Shown in pieces: positions 29,667-42,026 of a DNA stretch of 64,000 nt. Numbering within the stretch: position 1 is the first letter of the stretch; every line of letters begins with the position of its first letter. Source of the stretch: Owenia fusiformis (Eukaryota; Annelida; Polychaeta; Sabellida; Oweniidae); contig CAIIXF020000001.1 of the NCBI GenBank assembly GCA_903813345.2, positions 60,219,885 through 60,283,884 of the forward strand. The letters run 5' to 3'. Under the pieces are notes generated by a model. It was not told where the DNA came from and did no database searches. It saw only the letters and a program-made list of their open reading frames with translations. The translations under genes were made by a program, and so were the position numbers.

Positions 29667-29679
29667 TATCTAGAAAATT

Positions 29680-30055
29680 AACCTCATTCCCTATAATTTG
29701 ATGTAGATTAATCGAACCCCTATATCATGGGCTTTCAATTGAAAGCCCATGCCTACAGTATATGAATAGGTACATTTTAATATATAACATTATGGGGGTA
29801 AGCGTTTCATAGTTGGTCACGACGCCAGAAGTGCAAAGTATTGTTCCGAATTTTTGAATTTCGTGTTAGATTACGGTAATCACACCTGAAGCATGGTTTT
29901 TGTTTTTGATAAATTACAATAAAGTTTAATAATATTCCTATGCGTATTTTGTGAAATTGTGTTGACGTTTATTTAAGTTACAATGTAACGGTGCATTATA
30001 TTTGATTAATCAGTATCTGAAAGTTTGATTTAAGTACTTCTACACGCTTTTACAT
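29680..30055. other. Nothing recognised
   Basis: AT-rich DNA with no supported gene. The GCTTTCAATTGAAAGC palindrome (29730-29745) is the only visible structure. Confidence 0.4.
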
Positions 30056-30059
30056 TAGT

Positions 30060-30400
30060 CCCAATCACGGAAATCCCTTGAATGTCCCGGGACATCCTGC
30101 AAATTTAGGTGGATGTCCCGCGAAATCCCGCAAATTTAGGGCACTTTGTCTAAAAAATCTGTCCCTCTATGAAGTTTTGGTGGTACACCTGTTAACTGTC
30201 CCGCAATTAGGGTGTTTGTCCCTCGAATGGTCCCGCGAAATCCCGCGAATTTGATAAAAAAAATCTCCTATTAGCGCAATCACGCAAATCCCTTAAATGT
30301 CCCGTAAAATCCCGCGAATTTAGCCGATGACCCGCAAAATCCCGCGAATTTTGGGCACTGGGTCTAAAAAATCTGTCCTGCGAGAAAATCTTTAGGGGTT
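30060..30400. repeat. TCCCGCGAA-rich cluster 2
   Basis: Several units of roughly 45-65 bp contain GTCCCGCGAAATCCCGCGAA or close variants. They share the word set of cluster 1 and flank the 28790-29666 fold-back element on its other side. Confidence 0.75.
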
Positions 30401-30427
30401 GACAGTACTGACCTCTAGATAACCTCA

Positions 30428-30500
30428 TCACTGGTAGCCTATTGGTTAGTGAGCACGACTCGTACACACCCGGTCCCGAGTTCGAATCCCGGCAGGACCT
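30428..30500 (+). repeat. tRNA-like sequence, probably SINE head
   Basis: A-box-like TATTGGTTAGTGAGCA and B-box GAGTTCGAATCCCGG are correctly spaced, but 5' GGTAGCC does not pair with 3' CAGGACC, and the T stem has a mismatch. It is more likely a tRNA-derived SINE or pseudogene than a working tRNA. Confidence 0.45.
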
Positions 30501-30504
30501 ATTA

Positions 30505-31215
30505 TTTTCTTTTGAGGGGGGGGGGGCATAGTGCTTCTTTTGCAATATGGAATCGTACAGGCATTAACTTATAGTGAGCCATAATTTATTTCGACAAAAA
30601 TTGATTCAACTTCCATCAAAATTGTCCTACAAGCTTCAATTAAAAAACATTTTAAAGCTCTTTTCTTGTTCTATCTAATGGGTCGCCGATATATACAGTT
30701 AGGGGAGGGGATGCGTTCGCCACCGTCGATCTCTACCCTTGCTACGCCAAGGCACAGGAGAAATATCTCATTTGGAATATATCACTGTTTACTTTGCATT
30801 TGGTAGCTCTCTCATGCGAGATGGAATCGTGGCCATTAACTAAGGGAGCCAAATGCAACTTCCATCAAAAATTGTGCTTTAAGCTTCAAAACATTCTAGC
30901 TATTTTCTTCTATCTAATAGGTAGCAAACGCCCCTTTCTACGCCTGATCGGCTCAGGAGAAATATCCTGTCTGTTTAGAATATATATAGTCGTTTATTCT
31001 GCATTAATAGCTCTCTCACGTCTTACTTGTTCATGTTTTTTATTGCGTTTTCAACGTTTACTACCATTCCCTGTTCCCGGGCTACCATTTTTTGACTGGG
31101 TTTGGTAATCCCCTGGTAACCGGGGCTAATGCCCTCCCCGGGTTTTGCACTTGTTCCCAAAATATCTGTATGATATCTGAAATATCCTCCCGCACATGCG
31201 CCAGAAAATTCGAAA
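30505..31215. other. Repeat-like AT-rich DNA, no gene
   Basis: Two related stretches (about 30590-30760 and 30840-30990) share TTCCATCAAAATTG, AGCTTCAA, TTTTCTT..TCTATCTAAT and GGAGAAATAT, so they are diverged copies of one repeat about 240 bp apart. No coding evidence was found. Confidence 0.5.
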
Positions 31216-31219
31216 ATCA

Positions 31220-31345
31220 AAAATATTATTTGTCGGTCCTCTAGCGTGTAAACACAGCATATCTCCCGTACCGACAATTTATTTGTCTGTCCTCTAGCGT
31301 GCCACCACATCAGTGTCTAGAATACCGACAATTGTCGGTACTCTA
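31220..31345. repeat. Second cluster of GACAATTGTCGG-type sites
   Basis: One perfect CCGACAATTGTCGG (31325-31338) and two degenerate versions (TATTTGTCGGTCCTCTAGCG near 31226, and ACCGACAATTTATTTGTCTG near 31270) share the CTCTAGCGTG neighbour. Confidence 0.7.
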
Positions 31346-32150
31346 GCCTTTACGTAATAAAAAATAATAAAAAGCTTAAATATTTCAAATGGGCGATAAT
31401 ACAATGAAAATTGAAAACCAACCGGGTTTTTTAATATAAATTTCGCTTCTAAACAAAATTCATTATACTTACGTAAGTTTATATCTACATAAGTGTATAA
31501 TAACAATCAATGTTCTGTAAATTCACATTCAAAACACTTTCAATTCAGATATTTTTACAAATTTCCTTCACGTTGCATTCCTCTTATTTTGAAGAGTTGA
31601 ACATCGAAAGTGAAACAATGAAATGAGATCTGAACTGTACAAAAATGCAATTTAGAAGTTATTTTCCATCCAGAAGTATCACAAGTGAAACTTCAGAAAA
31701 TGAGCATGGATAGGTGTTTATATTGGTAAGGTAAACTCACTCGTTGGGGCCCAAAAAGGAGGCTTTGTTTGAAATTTTATACCGTTCGCAATATAAGCGC
31801 ATCAATTACAGTGACACCTGGTGTAAGAAATGTTGAAATTTAAATTTAAAAAGATAATATTTTTTAGTTCGTTGTTACATATAATCTGTTAAATAGACGC
31901 ATTTTAAATGGTAAGTTACATTGTTCAATAGTTATCTCTTGTTTTGGAAAACAATATCGAGATGAGAATCAAAATAACCTATCTGAAATCTAAAAAATTT
32001 ATCCTGTGCCACACAGGAAGTTGTATCATGACCCCCCCCCCCCCCCACCTTTCAGAAGTGATGTTTTCCTTGGGGAATTCATCTGTTCCGAGATTGGGGA
32101 AGGGCAAAAGGCTCCGTTGGGGCCCAAAAAGGAGGCCCGAAAAGGTCTTG
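31346..32150. other. 5' neighbour of the LTR element, no gene
   Basis: GTTGGGGCCCAAAAAGGAGG occurs at 31744 and 32118, and a poly-C run of about 15 lies at 32032-32046. No ORF with recognised features. Confidence 0.45.
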
Positions 32151-32154
32151 ATAC

Positions 32155-35100
32155 TGAAACGAATATGCGTGCTCTGTTGGTCAGCTACTCAGGCCTCGCA
32201 TGTTTGCGGCCAAACAGCAGAGCCAACAGTTACTAGCTTCCGCTTGTTGTCTCCACATCGTGAGAGCTCAAAGCAGGAGTAAAGTTCTATCTCTCAATAT
32301 CGGATATTGTGGTAGTGTCTCTCCCAATCTCAAAAATATGGTAGCGTGTCTCTTAACTTCAAAACTTATGGTAGTGTGTCTCTAAACTTATAGTTGTGTG
32401 TGCCGGCGTCTTTGATTGTAGCGTAAAAGTTCGTGGGGTGAAAGTATATCACCAAGAAAGGATTTATATTAAAAAGTCTCGTAATAAACTCAAAATAATA
32501 ACTTTTAGAACTTAGTCCCATGACTTCAAATGTAGTTTACAAAACATTACATTCTTTCTATCAACAAAATAAACCCATGTTATTGCATTTACAGTCCCTC
32601 CATCTAAGTTAAACATTTGTATACAAGTTAGGGATGAATAATTCTCATACTTTCATTCTTATTTATAATGATGGACAGACACAGTAGTTCATAAAACTTC
32701 AATCAATCTATTACACTTATGGATAATTACAAAACATTCAATATGCGGTAATTTAATATATGGAGTTCTTTTTGGCTTAATAAACAGATAACTATATTCT
32801 AAGATGCACATTTAAGGAGAACAAATATCAATGTAATATCAGTATAAATTAGACAGGCCACTAACTTTACAAATACTTCAATTCAAACAGATTATCATAA
32901 ATTCATGAAATAATCCCTGATTTTGTAATGTTCACAATTCTACTTTTCAAGCTTCAAGTGATTGATTATTTGATTATTAACTCCAGTAATTGATAATGAC
33001 ATGTGAGAATTTGAATGTTTACTTTATCATAGTATTATATGACCTCTTCGACAACGTTACATAAACTAAAGCTCCGAAATGCACTGGAGTGAAAGATCAA
33101 CAAATCAAAAACTGAATACCAATATGATTACAAGTTGGCTAAATCAAATTAAATTACAATCTTCAGCTTTATCTCCTCTCCTTGATACAACCATTAATAA
33201 AATTCAATTCATAAAAGTTTTTACAATAGAATAGTAGTCATTTAAAATAACAACATCAGTCATTGAATCAGTCATTGAATCATTGAAATGCTACAAGATA
33301 TGAGCTAAAATGTACTCTTTACAAATAACAGTAGAAACATTCTTGTTTACATCAGCTTTATCTCCTCTCCTTAATACAACCATTAATAAAATCCAATTCA
33401 TAAAAGTTTTTACAATAAAATAGTAGTCTTTACAAATAACAGTAGAAACATTCTTGTTTACATCAATCAAACAAATCGTTCTCTAGCAAAATCAAAAATT
33501 GCATAATCTTAAGTTCCGAACTTCAAAACAAATAAAAATGAATCTATATTGTTTCAGTATAATTGATAATTGTGGGCTAGCTTAACCCGATTGTTAACCC
33601 TTGAAAAATCTTGCTGCTGGTCAAATAAAATCATGCAAAAACATGTTTACGTTTACAAAAATGTATAATATTCATTTAAATATAAACAGACTAGTTTCAT
33701 TTCAAATATCTAATTTTACTCAAACCTGGTAACATAAGACTTTAAAGCGGAATAGGATATAAAAGAGAAAATATTTCAAGATAAAGATTGTTGCAATTTG
33801 AGCATCGGGTAAATTTGTAATACATCTCCATCCACCCTCATTAGTAGGACAAATGCTGTGTCCATATGTAAACAAAAACATACTACCCCTTGTGAATCAT
33901 TAATTTGGTTTACAATTGTAACATTCTCTAAATATGTTCATCTCCATCTGCCCTCATTAGTAGAACAAATGCTGTGTTCATGTGTAAACAAAAACATACT
34001 ACCCATGGTGAATCATTAATTTGGTTTACAATTATAACATTCTCTAAATATGTTCATCTCCATCTGCCCTCATTAGTAGAACAAATGCTGTGTTCATGTG
34101 TAAACAAAAACATACTACCCATGGTGAATCATTAATTTGGTTTACAATTATAACATTCTCTAAATCATTTGTATGAGCAATTCTGTCTAAAACCTCTGAG
34201 TCAATGTTATTCAGAAGGAGAAAGCATATAATTCAAATAATGGCGGAAACATTAGAAATGGTTTCAGAAATAAAGATAAGTTAATTCCAATACTTTTAAA
34301 TTATCAATTGACATTAATTTACACTGGAGAATGACGAGATAAGCAATAACACAGATCGGTAATAATAAACTTACAAAACATAAATTGCATACTGCAAATT
34401 ATAAGCATAAATTAGATTGAGTCTACTTCAACATTTAAAACACTGATTTGGAAAATGGTAAAATGCTACATAATTAGGGCAACCAAACCTCCCCTTTAAC
34501 ATGGCCATGATTCACAATAAGTCTTTATTCAACCACGAGCTGTGAGAAGTATAACATAATCATAAGGAAGTAATATCCTGTACCAAAATGACAGATTATT
34601 TCTAATTGATTCAAGTAATCCATTAGTCAGTTAAAACAAAAATGAAATAAATCTCAATACTTAAAATGGAAATAGCCCATTAAAATAAATGACATAAGAT
34701 TCATTTTCTAATGATTTTACCTAACTTAAAGATGTACAAAATTTGTAAAATAATTCAGTACCTAAAAACATCATTTGGTCAAATATATTTTAAAACATCC
34801 AAAACATGTACTAACTTCTGCTAATTAATTCATATCTTGAAACCCTAGCCTCCATCTCAACCTCTGTTATTAGTATTCAAAATCTAGCCCATAATTTTTG
34901 TCATTAATTTCTCACCAATTCACTTTTAAACAAATTAACTGAAACTTTAACTGTTGTTTGAACAAAGGTTGTGATGAAAACCCATGTTTATCAAATAATT
35001 CAGTCAAATCTTAATTACACACTGTTTCAGCAAATACATTTCAACCAGTAAAATCATCAAACAATTATGTTGCCCTAAAAAGCAATTCTTACATAACGCA

Positions 35101-35875
35101 ACAATTCAATTGTCCAAGTTACAACAGTTACCTCCTTAAAATAAAATACAAGTTTTACAACCAAAATACATGCTAATGTTCTTCGCCTAATGTTAAAACA
35201 TAATGAATTACAAATCAACAGAGAAATATTTCTTCATCAAAAGACCAAACTTCTTACCTTGTCTAAAACCAGATTTAAATCAAACTGATTAACCAATTAA
35301 TTCTCACAATAGCCAACATTGTCAAATAATAAATAAACCTTAGTATGACTGTCCATGTTGCCAATATATTTGAACAACAGAGGCTCCGTTTTTCCCTGAC
35401 AAGATTACAATCTCTCACCCAAGTCGAACTAATCTCAACAACTTGTTGATAGCCCATCTAGAAAAGCTGCTTTTGTCCTCAGGTCATTTTATGTGTTCTC
35501 CAGATCCCCTCAAATTCGAACTGAACCTGTCAGCTCGACTCCTGCTTATATTGCCTTCACCTTATATAGGTGACTATTAATAGACCCTGTTGTAATATGC
35601 TATTTATAGACAATTTGTAATGCTTCGTGACCGATAATTTGTAACATAGACAGAAATCGTGATTACATTAATTGAAAGTTATGCAAGATTCGTGATTCTT
35701 GGCATTCCAAAGTGACCAAAGTGAATTCCAAGAGTTTAATTGGAATGTTAAGTGGCGGCTGGAATTAGAGATAACAAATTTGGAATTAACCGCAAGAATC
35801 TGAAACTGATCCTAATTAGTAATCATAACTTTGTAGCAGAGGCTAAACAATAAACAAAAATCCATTTTTGTAACA
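32155..35875 (-). repeat. 3' LTR of the giant-LTR element
   Basis: This is the 3,721-bp LTR next to the polypurine tract. A TATATAAG box on minus (35561-35570) lies about 310 nt into the LTR, so U3 may be short and R-U5 over 3 kb (inference). It holds three 116-bp tandem units (33821-34168) and a duplicated segment of about 75 bp (33168 and 33353). It has no convincing ORF. Confidence 0.92.
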
Positions 35876-35890
35876 TTCCCCCCCACTTTG
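35876..35890 (-). promoter_or_regulatory. Polypurine tract
   Basis: On minus the run CAAAGTGGGGGGGAA directly precedes the LTR start TGTTAC. This is the standard position for plus-strand DNA priming. Confidence 0.8.
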
Positions 35891-38286
35891 AAAAATCGAT
35901 CCTCCTGGATCGAACATAGCAAAACCATGATTTGAACAATAGCAATAGTAAAACCTCAAGATTGTCACATATTGCCTTATTGTAACACAGTTGTTGATTA
36001 CAGTACTTATCTCAGTCTTGTCTCTCTCAGTCTCTCTTGTTTATACAGCTTCATTGTCAATTGCCTCGTTTTCACCAGCAGAAAAGTCTTACTCCAGTTT
36101 ACCATATTTAGTATAAGATTCTAATGTTCTCCAAAATTGTCAATTTGCTCAATGACTGGTTCAGTTGGAAATAAATGTTATTAGACTTCGCTTTATTATC
36201 ATATATCATATTTAACTTTCTGTCATTTGTTGACCTAGTCCTTCAATGGCATATTGTCTCGACAGCACATCAAGAAAAGTCAGGACCTTATTGGTGCCAT
36301 ACAGGAACTTCTATTCAAAGCCAATGTCTGTTCCTCCTTTAGTAATAGAGTAATCATGAGTTCAGTCATAATCCATCTTGTTAGCTTGAGTGTTCCATAT
36401 TGCTTGAAAACGTTTCTACCTCCAGTCTCCTTTTTGTAATAGTGTTAATATTGTTTGAATCAATAATGTGTTTTATGAATTGTTTTTGATTATCATGTTG
36501 TTAGTATATAATGTTTAGCTCTAATTGGTTAGTGTGTTGTACAACTCTACTATTTACATCATCAAGTGATCACATCGTCATCAGGAGTCTGGTCTGATTC
36601 ATCCACATCTCCAGATGCTGCTTTTTGAGCTGCCTGTATCCTCGCACAGTGGATCAGCAAGTCAACATCAGTTCTGCCCGGGTCTTTCCTAAATCAGAGT
36701 GGCGATTTTACGGCATAATTCATCGTATATCGTTTCCACATCAATACAAACTTCTCTCATCAGAGTGGTGATTTTACGGCATCATTCATCGTATATCCTT
36801 TCCACATTAGTAAAGTAAAAACATGGTATTCTTCATAGGGTTGACTCTTTGTCATTATGGCCCTGGATTCGCACAGGTTCTGCTGCACGTTTCATCTTCA
36901 TTTTAAGTTGTTGCAGTTCTGCATGAGTGGATCAGGCTCATCTTTCGTAATTTCCATTTTTCGTCACGTACACGGTTGTCACATTCACTTGTTTTGTCAC
37001 GTTCACGGTAAAGGTTGTCACGTACACGGTAAAGTACTAGACCAAGCCACTGCACTGCTTGATCTCTCGGGTTCTCACGTACACAGTTTATGATGGTGGC
37101 AGTGTCCCATATGTTATAATTTGTTGGACTCAATACATGATGACTTCTCATACGGGCAACATCTGTATTGCTCCGTCCAACAATAGCTGGATGTCCACTC
37201 AACGTCCCAGTTGTAGATAATGCCTCATCTGTCAACATCGATAAGTAGCGCTTTGCTGCTTTGCTGCTTTGCTGCTTTGTCTTGAGATATCTTCACAATC
37301 TAGGGTGGAGAATTTGGCAAGGAAAATTACCAAAGACCTTCCACAGTACTTGAGGGCTCTCTCCAGTTCTTCTTAAGGTGCTTAATGAACTGATCTAACC
37401 ATTATAATTTTGGTTGACCACGTTAGTCTTTCTACTAGCATTTTCGATAGCAAGTTCTGCACAATAATGGCCATTTATTGCCGAGCATGTTCTCATCATT
37501 AAAACTGGGAAAGTGTTCACCTTTCTCCTCATCAATTCGTATTAGATCAGCACAGTATTAACATAGGATTTGTTGTTCCTCCCAGTCTCTTGTTGAATCA
37601 CTCTGGCATGATCTTAGTTTTGCTGATTAAGGCTCTCCTTCTGATCTCGATCCAATATGGGGTAAAAATTTCGAATGTCATAATCAGTCCAGTCTGCAGT
37701 CTCTGTTTAATAGGCTGGTCTTGGTTGAGAGCTCTTCACCAAGGCCAAGTCTACTAAATGTCATAATTGTGGTATCACCGTATTCCCCTCCCCTCATTGT
37801 TGGATCCTTGACCTGATGCCTAGTCAGCCTGTTGTTTTTATGACACAACGACCCTCCCTGCAGATGTTACTTGACAAGTTTGGTCTTCTTAAATTTGAAA
37901 ACAAATCACTTTTGTTTCCTTGTATAATTCACGATAGACTTCTCTGCAAATGTTGACATCCCATTGACTACTCATTCAGTATAAGTGAGCTGTTATCTGC
38001 ATCGCATCAACATTGTCTCATTTGCTAGATGGCCCCTGCTCCGAAGGTGTCAAAACGAATGACACATTGCATCAGTTTCATGTTGATGTCATCAAATGTC
38101 ACTTGAAACAGCTTATCTTGAAGTTTATTTTAATGTAACTCATTTATTACTTTCGCTGTATTCACCACTGTCTCAATGATATAGAAATAACCTAAATATC
38201 TCAACACAAAGTGTAGCATAACAATTAAAATAGTCCCAAAACTTTTTAAATATCCTTCCTCACTAATTGATTATGTAATTAATGCC
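35891..38286 (-). other. Internal region of the giant-LTR element, no recognisable gag-pol
   Basis: About 2.4 kb without an RT, protease, integrase or zinc-knuckle motif in any frame that I could see. The longest frame (36903-37238, minus, 111 codons) has no recognised domain. Short direct repeats occur, such as CAGAGTGGCGATTTTACGGC and its variant near 36700-36790, and CACGTACACGGTAAAG near 36970-37035. It is either a deleted gag-pol or captured noncoding DNA. Confidence 0.6.
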
Positions 38287-38304
38287 ATCCCACCGCTGCC
38301 ACCA
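38287..38304 (-). promoter_or_regulatory. Primer-binding site, tRNA-Leu
   Basis: On plus this reads ATCCCACCGCTGCCACCA, the known 3' end of a metazoan tRNA-Leu including CCA. It sits one nucleotide from the LTR end, where reverse transcription is primed. Mag-lineage Gypsy elements such as clam Steamer are reported to use tRNA-Leu. Confidence 0.85.
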
Positions 38305-38305
38305 A

Positions 38306-41300
38306 TGAAACGAATATGCGTGCTCTGTTGGTCAGCTACTCAGGCCTCGCATGTTTGCGGCCAAACAGCAGAGCCAACAGTTACTAGCTTCCGCTTGTTG
38401 TCTCCACATCGTGAGAGGTCAAAGCAGGAGTAAAGTTCTATCTCTCAATATCGGATATTGTGGTAGTGTCTCTCCCAATCTCAAAAATATGGTAGCGTGT
38501 CTCTTAACTTCAAAACTTATGGTAGTGTGTCTCTAAACTTATAGTTGTGTGTGCCGGCGTCTTTGATTGTAGCGTAAAAGTTCGTGGGGTGAAAGTATAT
38601 CACCAAGAAAGGATTTATATTAAAAAGTCTCGTAATAAACTCAAAATAATAACTTTTAGAACTTAGTCCCATGACTTCAAATGTAGTTTACAAAACATTA
38701 CATTCTTTCTATCAACAAAATAAACCCATGTTATTGCATTTACAGTCCCTCCATCTAAGTTAAACATTTGTATACAAGTTAGGGATGAATAATTCTCATA
38801 CTTTCATTCTTATTTATAATGATGGACAGACACAGTAGTTCATAAAACTTCAATCAATCTATTACACTTATGGATAATTACAAAACATTCAATATGCGGT
38901 AATTTAATATATGGAGTTCTTTTTGGCTTAATAAACAGATAACTATATTCTAAGATGCACATTTAAGGAGAACAAATATCAATGTAATATCAGTATAAAT
39001 TAGACAGGCCACTAACTTTACAAATACTTCAATTCAAACAGATTATCATAAATTCATGAAATAATCCCTGATTTTGTAATGTTCACAATTCTACTTTTCA
39101 AGCTTCAAGTGATTGATTATTTGATTATTAACTCCAGTAATTGATAATGACATGTGAGAATTTGAATGTTTACTTTATCATAGTATTATATGACCTCTTC
39201 GACAACGTTACATAAACTAAAGCTCCGAAATGCACTGGAGTGAAAGATCAACAAATCAAAAACTGAATACCAATATGATTACAAGTTGGCTAAATCAAAT
39301 TAAATTACAATCTTCAGCTTTATCTCCTCTCCTTGATACAACCATTAATAAAATTCAATTCATAAAAGTTTTTACAATAGAATAGTAGTCATTTAAAATA
39401 ACAACATCAGTCATTGAATCAGTCATTGAATCATTGAAATGCTACAAGATATGAGCTAAAATGTACTCTTTACAAATAACAGTAGAAACATTCTTGTTTA
39501 CATCAGCTTTATCTCCTCTCCTTAATACAACCATTAATAAAATCCAATTCATAAAAGTTTTTACAATAAAATAGTAGACTTTACAAATAACAGTAGAAAC
39601 ATTCTTGTTTACATCAATCAAACAAATCGTTCTCTAGCAAAATCAAAAATTGCATAATCTTAAGTTCCGAACTTCAAAACAAATAAAAATGAATCTATAT
39701 TGTTTCAGTATAATTGATAATTGTGGGCTAGCTTAACCCGATTGTTAACCCTTGAAAAATCTTGCTGCTGGTCAAATAAAATCATGCAAAAACATGTTTA
39801 CGTTTACAAAAATGTATAATATTCATTTAAATATAAACAGACTAGTTTCATTTCAAATATCTAATTTTACTCAAACCTGGTAACATAAGACTTTAAAGCG
39901 GAATAGGATATAAAAGAGAAAATATTTCAAGATAAAGATTGTTGCAATTTGAGCATCGGGTAAATTTGTAATACATCTCCATCCACCCTCATTAGTAGGA
40001 CAAATGCTGTGTCCATATGTAAACAAAAACATACTACCCCTTGTGAATCATTAATTTGGTTTACAATTGTAACATTCTCTAAATATGTTCATCTCCATCT
40101 GCCCTCATTAGTAGAACAAATGCTGTGTTCATGTGTAAACAAAAACATACTACCCATGGTGAATCATTAATTTGGTTTACAATTATAACATTCTCTAAAT
40201 ATGTTCATCTCCATCTGCCCTCATTAGTAGAACAAATGCTGTGTTCATGTGTAAACAAAAACATACTACCCATGGTGAATCATTAATTTGGTTTACAATT
40301 ATAACATTCTCTAAATCATTTGTATGAGCAATTCTGTCTAAAACCTCTGAGTCAATGTTATTCAGAAGGAGAAAGCATATAATTCAAATAATGGCGGAAA
40401 CATTAGAAATGGTTTCAGAAATAAAGATAAGTTAATTCCAATACTTTTAAATTATCAATTGACATTAATTTACACTGGAGAATGACGAGATAAGCAATAA
40501 CACAGATCGGTAATAATAAACTTACAAAACATAAATTGCATACTGCAAATTATAAGCATAAATTAGATTGAGTCTACTTCAACATTTAAAACACTGATTT
40601 GGAAAATGGTAAAATGCTACATAATTAGGGCAACCAAACCTCCCCTTTAACATGGCCATGATTCACAATAAGTCTTTATTCAACCACGAGCTGTGAGAAG
40701 TATAACATAATCATAAGGAAGTAATATCCTGTACCAAAATGACAGATTATTTCTAATTGATTCAAGTAATCCATTAGTCAGTTAAAACAAAAATGAAATA
40801 AATCTCAATACTTAAAATGGAAATAGCCCATTAAAATAAATGACATAAGATTCATTTTCTAATGATTTTACCTAACTTAAAGATGTACAAAATTTGTAAA
40901 ATAATTCAGTACCTAAAAACATCATTTGGTCAAATATATTTTAAAACATCCAAAACATGTACTAACTTCTGCTAATTAATTCATATCTTGAAACCCTAGC
41001 CTCCATCTCAACCTCTGTTATTAGTATTCAAAATCTAGCCCATAATTTTTGTCATTAATTTCTCACCAATTCACTTTTAAACAAATTAACTGAAACTTTA
41101 ACTGTTGTTTGAACAAAGGTTGTGATGAAAACCCATGTTTATCAAATAATTCAGTCAAATCTTAATTACACACTGTTTCAGCAAATACATTTCAACCAGT
41201 AAAATCATCAAACAATTATGTTGCCCTAAAAAGCAATTCTTACATAACGCAACAATTCAATTGTCCAAGTTACAACAGTTACCTCCTTAAAATAAAATAC

Positions 41301-42026
41301 AAGTTTTACAACCAAAATACATGCTAATGTTCTTCGCCTAATGTTAAAACATAATGAATTACAAATCAACAGAGAAATATTTCTTCATCAAAAGACCAAA
41401 CTTCTTACCTTGTCTAAAACCAGATTTAAATCAAACTGATTAACCAATTAATTCTCACAATAGCCAACATTGTCAAATAATAAATAAACCTTAGTATGAC
41501 TGTCCATGTTGCCAATATATTTGAACAACAGAGGCTCCGTTTTTCCCTGACAAGATTACAATCTCTCACCCAAGTCGAACTAATCTCAACAACTTGTTGA
41601 TAGCCCATCTAGAAAAGCTGCTTTTGTCCTCAGGTCATTTTATGTGTTCTCCAGATCCCCTCAAATTCGAACTGAACCTGTCAGCTCGACTCCTGCTTAT
41701 ATTGCCTTCACCTTATATAGGTGACTATTAATAGACCCTGTTGTAATATGCTATTTATAGACAATTTGTAATGCTTCGTGACCGATAATTTGTAACATAG
41801 ACAGAAATCGTGATTACATTAATTGAAAGTTATGCAAGATTCGTGATTCTTGGCATTCCAAAGTGACCAAAGTGAATTCCAAGAGTTTAATTGGAATGTT
41901 AAGTGGCGGCTGGAATTAGAGATAACAAATTTGGAATTAACCGCAAGAATCTGAAACTGATCCTAATTAGTAATCATAACTTTGTAGCAGAGGCTAAACA
42001 ATAAACAAAAATCCATTTTTGTAACA
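38306..42026 (-). repeat. 5' LTR of the giant-LTR element
   Basis: This copy is collinear with 32155-35875 at an offset of 6,151 nt. Differences noticed are C32267/G38418 and T33427/A39578. The same internal 116-bp repeats occur at about 39972-40319, and the TATATAAG box at 41712-41721. Confidence 0.92.

Larger units (their letters stand above)
32155..42026 (-). mobile_element. Non-autonomous LTR retrotransposon with giant (3,721-bp) LTRs
   Basis: Two direct repeats (32155-35875 and 38306-42026) of identical length flank 2,430 bp. Read on minus, the LTR is TGTTACAAAAATGG...CGTTTCA, with TG...CA ends. It is flanked by 4-bp direct repeats ATAC (32151-32154 and 42027-42030). Next to one LTR, TGGTGGCAGCGGTGGGAT (38287-38304) is complementary to the 3' end of metazoan tRNA-Leu with CCA. 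Next to the other, CAAAGTGGGGGGGAA (35876-35890) is a polypurine tract. Both orient the element on minus. No gag, protease, RT or integrase was recognised inside. Only two differences between the LTRs were seen by eye. Confidence 0.93.

Noticed and set aside
30428-30500. Functional tRNA gene
   Set aside because: The acceptor stem does not pair and the T stem has a mismatch. It is probably tRNA-derived repeat DNA.
35275-35457. Small ORF duplicated at 41426-41608, possible conserved peptide
   Set aside because: The duplication is simply the LTR pair, and there is no Kozak, domain or selection evidence.
32200-38536. 61-codon ORF pair (32200-32385 and 38351-38536)
   Set aside because: These are LTR copies, open by chance in a noncoding repeat.
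32155-42026. Segmental duplication or assembly repeat instead of a transposon
   Set aside because: TG..CA ends, ATAC duplication, tRNA-Leu primer site and polypurine tract at the exact inner borders fit an LTR element, and the copies differ by real substitutions.
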